A stretch of 64,000 bases of DNA. Source: Xylocopa sonorina. Its lineage: Eukaryota; Arthropoda; Insecta; Hymenoptera; Apidae. The stretch's first letter is position 1; each line of letters begins with the position of its first letter. The DNA lies in contig NC_135200.1 in the NCBI RefSeq assembly GCF_050948175.1, positions 1,798,001 through 1,862,000 of the forward strand. Direction: 5' to 3'. The translations under genes were made by a program, and so were the position numbers. Under the pieces are notes generated by a model, which worked only from the letters and a program-made list of their open reading frames with translations, made no database searches and was not told where the DNA came from. This document shows, piece by piece, positions 59,933 through 64,000 of this stretch.

Positions 59933-62900
59933 AACGTTTGAACAATGGTTAAAATATCGGTTCGTTGTCAAAGAAACCTTTTCCGAAGTACCATCAACAG
60001 GAATGTTATGATATGAGTAGTTAAATGAGTTTAATTAATGAAATAGTTTATACATTTAGCGAATTGATTGAATTTTGTGATTTTATTAGTTTATCCTGTT
60101 TAACAGGTTAGTTTAGAATGCAGGTTGGGTAAATAGCTGTTACAAAAACAGATGGCTCGAACCTTTTCACGTCACCGGGAGCCTTTAGAAATTCAAGGAA
60201 CACTAACGAGCTCATTAAGCAATCAAAACTCTGTAACGACCATGGAGGTGTCGAAAGTTTCAAGCGGAGCCTTAATCGACTTCGGGAACTGTATTATGCC
60301 AAAGGTAGCGTTCCTTATTTGTTTTTCGGAATGCATAAATATTTCTATTCGCTTAAGTAATCGCACGGAACGGGGCATAACTGCTTCGGTTCTCGAACGA
60401 TTTAAGTTTTAAACGAAAATTCGATCGTTTCGAGAACTTCAATTTACCCATAAATTTAGCAGCGCGATGCTTTAACAAGAAATTAAGTTCTCCATTTACA
60501 TTTAAATTGTACGTATTTCGCTTTCGATCAATTTTATCTGAAAGTGGATATCGATGATCATTGGAAAAAGAACGCTCATCTTATTTACAACGATGAAAAG
60601 AATTCGAGGTATACAAAATTCCTTTCGTTTGGTTCGATTAATCGCTAAATACTGATAAATTTTATTACAGTTTAACAAATTTGAAAATGTATCAGTATCG
60701 AGGGATAATATTTCAACGCGGAAGATATCATTGGGCTGAACCACTAGCATGGAAATTAATGCAAACTATATTTGTGACGAACGTCGCAAGTAAATAAAGG
60801 GCGATAAAACCTCTCGGCAAGCTAATATTTATTACGCCGCTAACTTTTACTTCCTTTAAATTCGAATATATGGAAATAGCGTTGAATCGTTAGGAAAATC
60901 GCTAGTTAAGAACTTCACGAATTGAGAATTATTCAAATAGCTCATCATCGTTTGTTCAACTTTTGCCAGAAATTCGAGGAAAAAGTAATAATTTCTGCAA
61001 AGTGGCAACTTTATCCCGTCCATCTATGTTCATATGTGTATATTGCTACACGCGTACTTTAGCTTTAATTAATAAATAAATAAAAAATTCCAAAATTTTT
61101 AGCGCAAATATTTAATTTTTTCATTAGGAAAAAATCTAATAAGTCGACTACCATAGTTGCCAATATCAGTTTTAGAGGATTCGTTGCTGTGAAAATGCAG
61201 CGGTGGTGATAACAGTTCTTGCATGGTAGCTGAATGTATCATATCGATAGAAGATCTATCTTATTTAAAAATTGTTGTTTAATCGTAAAATTATTTTTTA
61301 TTTAGAATGCAAGTTTAGCACGATAAATGTCTACGAAAATATCGCTCGGAACTTGAGCGATCTCTTTGGAAATTGTCTAAGCTAACTAAATTCTAAATAT
61401 GTAGCTTTCCTCTTCATTTTTGCGTTCCTTTAAGTCTGTAGCAATCCGAAACGTTTCTCTAGTAATAGCAGTTTATGCGTAGTTTATAGCAAAAGAACGA
61501 TCCGCGCAAACACGACTCGGCATCTTTTCGTCCGTGTACCGATAAACAAAACAAAATGTCTGCTAAATATTATTTATGCAAAACAAAAAGTCGCGTGACT
61601 TCTTTTGGAACGATCGAATTATCAGACTGCCTACAGTTGACATTTCGCTTGCGCAACTTTACCCCGTGGCGTTCTCAAGAGAACTCGTTCGAACGAAGCT
61701 TTCTTTAACGTCTGCTGAGGCGACCAACCCGACTCGAAACGAACGCCGATTTAATTATTAACGGCATTTCTTATTTGGCGTGCCGCAAAGTAACTTGAAA
61801 GGTTGCGCGTTACGTGAGAAGAATTTAGGTTGATCGAAAGAATCACGGGAATCACTTGGGGTGGACGACCGACCGATACCTCGGCAGTTAATTAGTACTG
61901 ATTAAAACATTACCGGAACGAACCACAGTCCATCAATTATATTAAATATTCTGTTGCGAGTATTCAATATTCAGTAGATATTGAGGACATAAATATTAAT
62001 CGTAGTAAACGCAGGACAATCGGATATCGATTACAGGTATATTATACGGGATGTACGCGATTGTTCTTTGAAATTACTTTTAATCGCTTGATCGGTGGTC
62101 GCCGTTACGATATTGTTCATGTAGACAAAGAAATGCTTATACGGTATCTTTTCATTAGTATCACTATTATTATTCGTTTGTTTCGATAAATTTATTTGAA
62201 ATAAATGCATGCATACCTAAAAATTTCTTTGAATAAGTTAAGTTGCATTAACAAACATTTAAATATTTAAGGAAACTATTAGAGATACGGTTGTCAAAGA
62301 AAATTGTGCACATGTAAGTAAGCACGTTTAACGTGTAAATCTTAAGGAAAGATGTGGTGTTTAATGAAACGTGTAAAGTGTAATATTTATATACATTAAT
62401 GAAGTGAGTAGACAGCCAGCCAGCTCCCTGCCTTTGGTTATATTTAGCATCCAACTACGAATGACGGATTATTTTCAGAGAAAGATATTTCCTAGTAACG
62501 AAGTTGGCAATGCTACACGTTACATAATGAGAGGGGTAAACGTAAAATTCTATAAAGGAAATGAGCGATTTTATTACCGGTTTCCCTCGCGATAGTTATC
62601 AGATAAATTCTATCTTACGAACAGCATCGGTTCGGGCTTCGCCCGCTGGATCGCGATCGGCGTCAACATCGAAGCGTCAAGCGACAATGTAAGAGAGACG
62701 GTGGGACTCGAAGAACGGAGCGAATCTTGTTCCGGGTCAAGAAACGCGTGGCGGTGTAACGCGATGCAGCAAATTAGCAATGCAAATGCTTTGTCCCATT
62801 TTACGGATGGGCAGCCTGTATAAGCCGCGTAAGCCAGAGCGAAGTTGCTGCCGCCACACGTGCAAACGTAGTTAATGTCCCGATTTCGAGCGGGACTAAA

Positions 62901-63960
62901 CCACTGACATAATATGCCGGGGTAAACACTCTGTCGAAATTCCGGAACATTTCTAGCATTAGGCATCAGAATCTCTGTCGAAGTCTAATCGGTTCGTTCT
63001 TAAAATTATTATTGGACTCTGTCCGCGACATAAACTGTTCACGAGGTAGATTTGTCAGCAGAATGTGGAAGACCTGTTACTTTATTCTATTTTTAGAGAA
63101 AGAATGGTGGGTGAAACGGTCGTAACTTGAAACGTGTCGGTTGGTTCGAAAGATGCCAGGGATTAATTGATGAGTGAATAATACGTTTTCAGTATCCAGT
63201 GTAGTTGGTTTACTTAGTCAGCTAGCTAGTTTGATTAATCGGGATGAATTCCAGAAGCTAGGATCACCCAAGTCCATCTGCAATCTAATTTATGTAGATA
63301 GGAGGATGTGATTTCGAAATTGGTGAATTCTAGATTAGAAGAAAAGTAGAGAATTGTGTGTAGAAAGGTGATATTGAAATTTCATTCACTTGTTTCTCTG
63401 TACTCGCTTGGATGACTTCTGATCTCCGGATCCAGAAGATTGGACCCCAAATTTTCTATAATTCCCTAAACAAAACGATTTATTGGATTTTACGAAAACT
63501 GTTGTACGCCTATTTTCATGAGCATTAAATGACATGCATTTTAGTACGATAAGAAAGTTAAGGAATTTATTATGGCGCTGTTACGCCATTTATAACTTGT
63601 TCAATTTATAAGCGCATTTAAGTTTTACGATTATTTTGCGTTTGCCTGTTTCATAAAATGAACAAGATAAATGTAGCTGCATAAAATTATGCGAATTTAC
63701 GAGGATCTCGAAAGTCTGAAATTACTTTATTAGACAGGAACATCGTAAAGTGTGTTATTTCGACGTCCAAACTGCGCATTATTTGTCACATGCTCGCTAT
63801 TGAAGGGTTTTGTAATAACTTTCCACCGACTATAGAATAATTCACTCCGTAGTTTCTTATAAACGCGAGAATTTATCGTTTACTTTCTTTTATCGCTCAC
63901 TTATTAAATTACGCACGCGTACTCGGTCGATGCTAAAACATTGTACTAAAATGAAGAATC
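59933..63960. other. Stretch without a recognised gene
   Basis: Positions 60152-60304 hold an ATG-started frame after an AG and ending at CCAAAG|GTAGCG, exon-like but unsupported. Positions 62610-62966 hold a 118-codon minus-strand frame in a CpG-rich patch, Cys-containing but without a recognisable domain. The rest is AT-rich. Confidence 0.45.
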
Positions 63961-63987
63961 TTCTTCTTCTTCTTCTTCTTCTTCTTC
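63961..63987. repeat. TTC trinucleotide repeat, 9 copies
   Basis: Nine perfect TTC units at the right edge of the window, same motif and orientation as the 20-copy array at 51560. Confidence 0.95.
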
Positions 63988-64000
63988 TCTTTCATCAAGC

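Noticed and set aside
1..64000. CRISPR arrays, bacterial operons, phage genes, rRNA or intact tRNA
   Set aside because: No regularly spaced direct repeats, no gene-dense strand, no conserved rRNA words and no foldable tRNA were seen.

Overview
The window reads as gene-poor nuclear DNA of an insect, most likely a hymenopteran such as a bee. The basis is AT-rich DNA that is nevertheless full of CpG dinucleotides, GA, TTC, TA and CA microsatellites, splice-site-like signals, a cut-and-paste hAT transposon and a decayed LINE. There are no operons, Shine-Dalgarno sites or dense long reading frames, so a bacterial or phage origin is excluded. The order-level assignment is inference from composition and was not tested by a search.

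No host protein-coding gene can be named with confidence. Nearly all open frames are short, overlap on both strands, lack recognisable domains and look like chance. The window could be a long intron or an intergenic region of a large locus. The best host-gene candidates are weak: a two-exon membrane-protein model at 1767-2271; an isolated terminal-exon-like frame at 25338-25549; and a cluster of exon-like frames at 29109-30880, where a minus-strand frame and a charged plus-strand coiled-coil frame lie 35 bp apart.

Two mobile elements are well supported. At 52926-54899 (minus strand) is a 1,974-bp hAT element. It has short terminal inverted repeats and a perfect 8-bp target-site duplication (GTGTATAA), and it carries a broken transposase in which the DGAP catalytic-core region and the C-terminal dimerisation region are still readable. 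At 22466-23399 (plus strand) is a 5'-truncated LINE of the Jockey/I type. Its reverse-transcriptase 3' half is spread over three frames and ends in an A-rich tail. A degenerate tRNA-like segment with A-box and B-box motifs lies on the minus strand at 4857-4935.

Layout: 1-8460 mostly featureless, with the membrane-protein candidate and the tRNA-like segment; 8461-22465 featureless except for small repeats and a 14-bp-stem hairpin; 22466-23399 LINE; 23400-29108 CpG-rich/AT-rich mosaic with a nested palindrome and one TATA/initiator-like site; 29109-30880 exon-like cluster; 30881-51559 long stretch with no recognisable gene; 51560-56387 TTC, CA and TA repeats around the hAT element; 56388-64000 featureless, with purine tracts and a closing TTC repeat. 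No set of genes acting together, and no CRISPR array, rRNA or intact tRNA, was seen.
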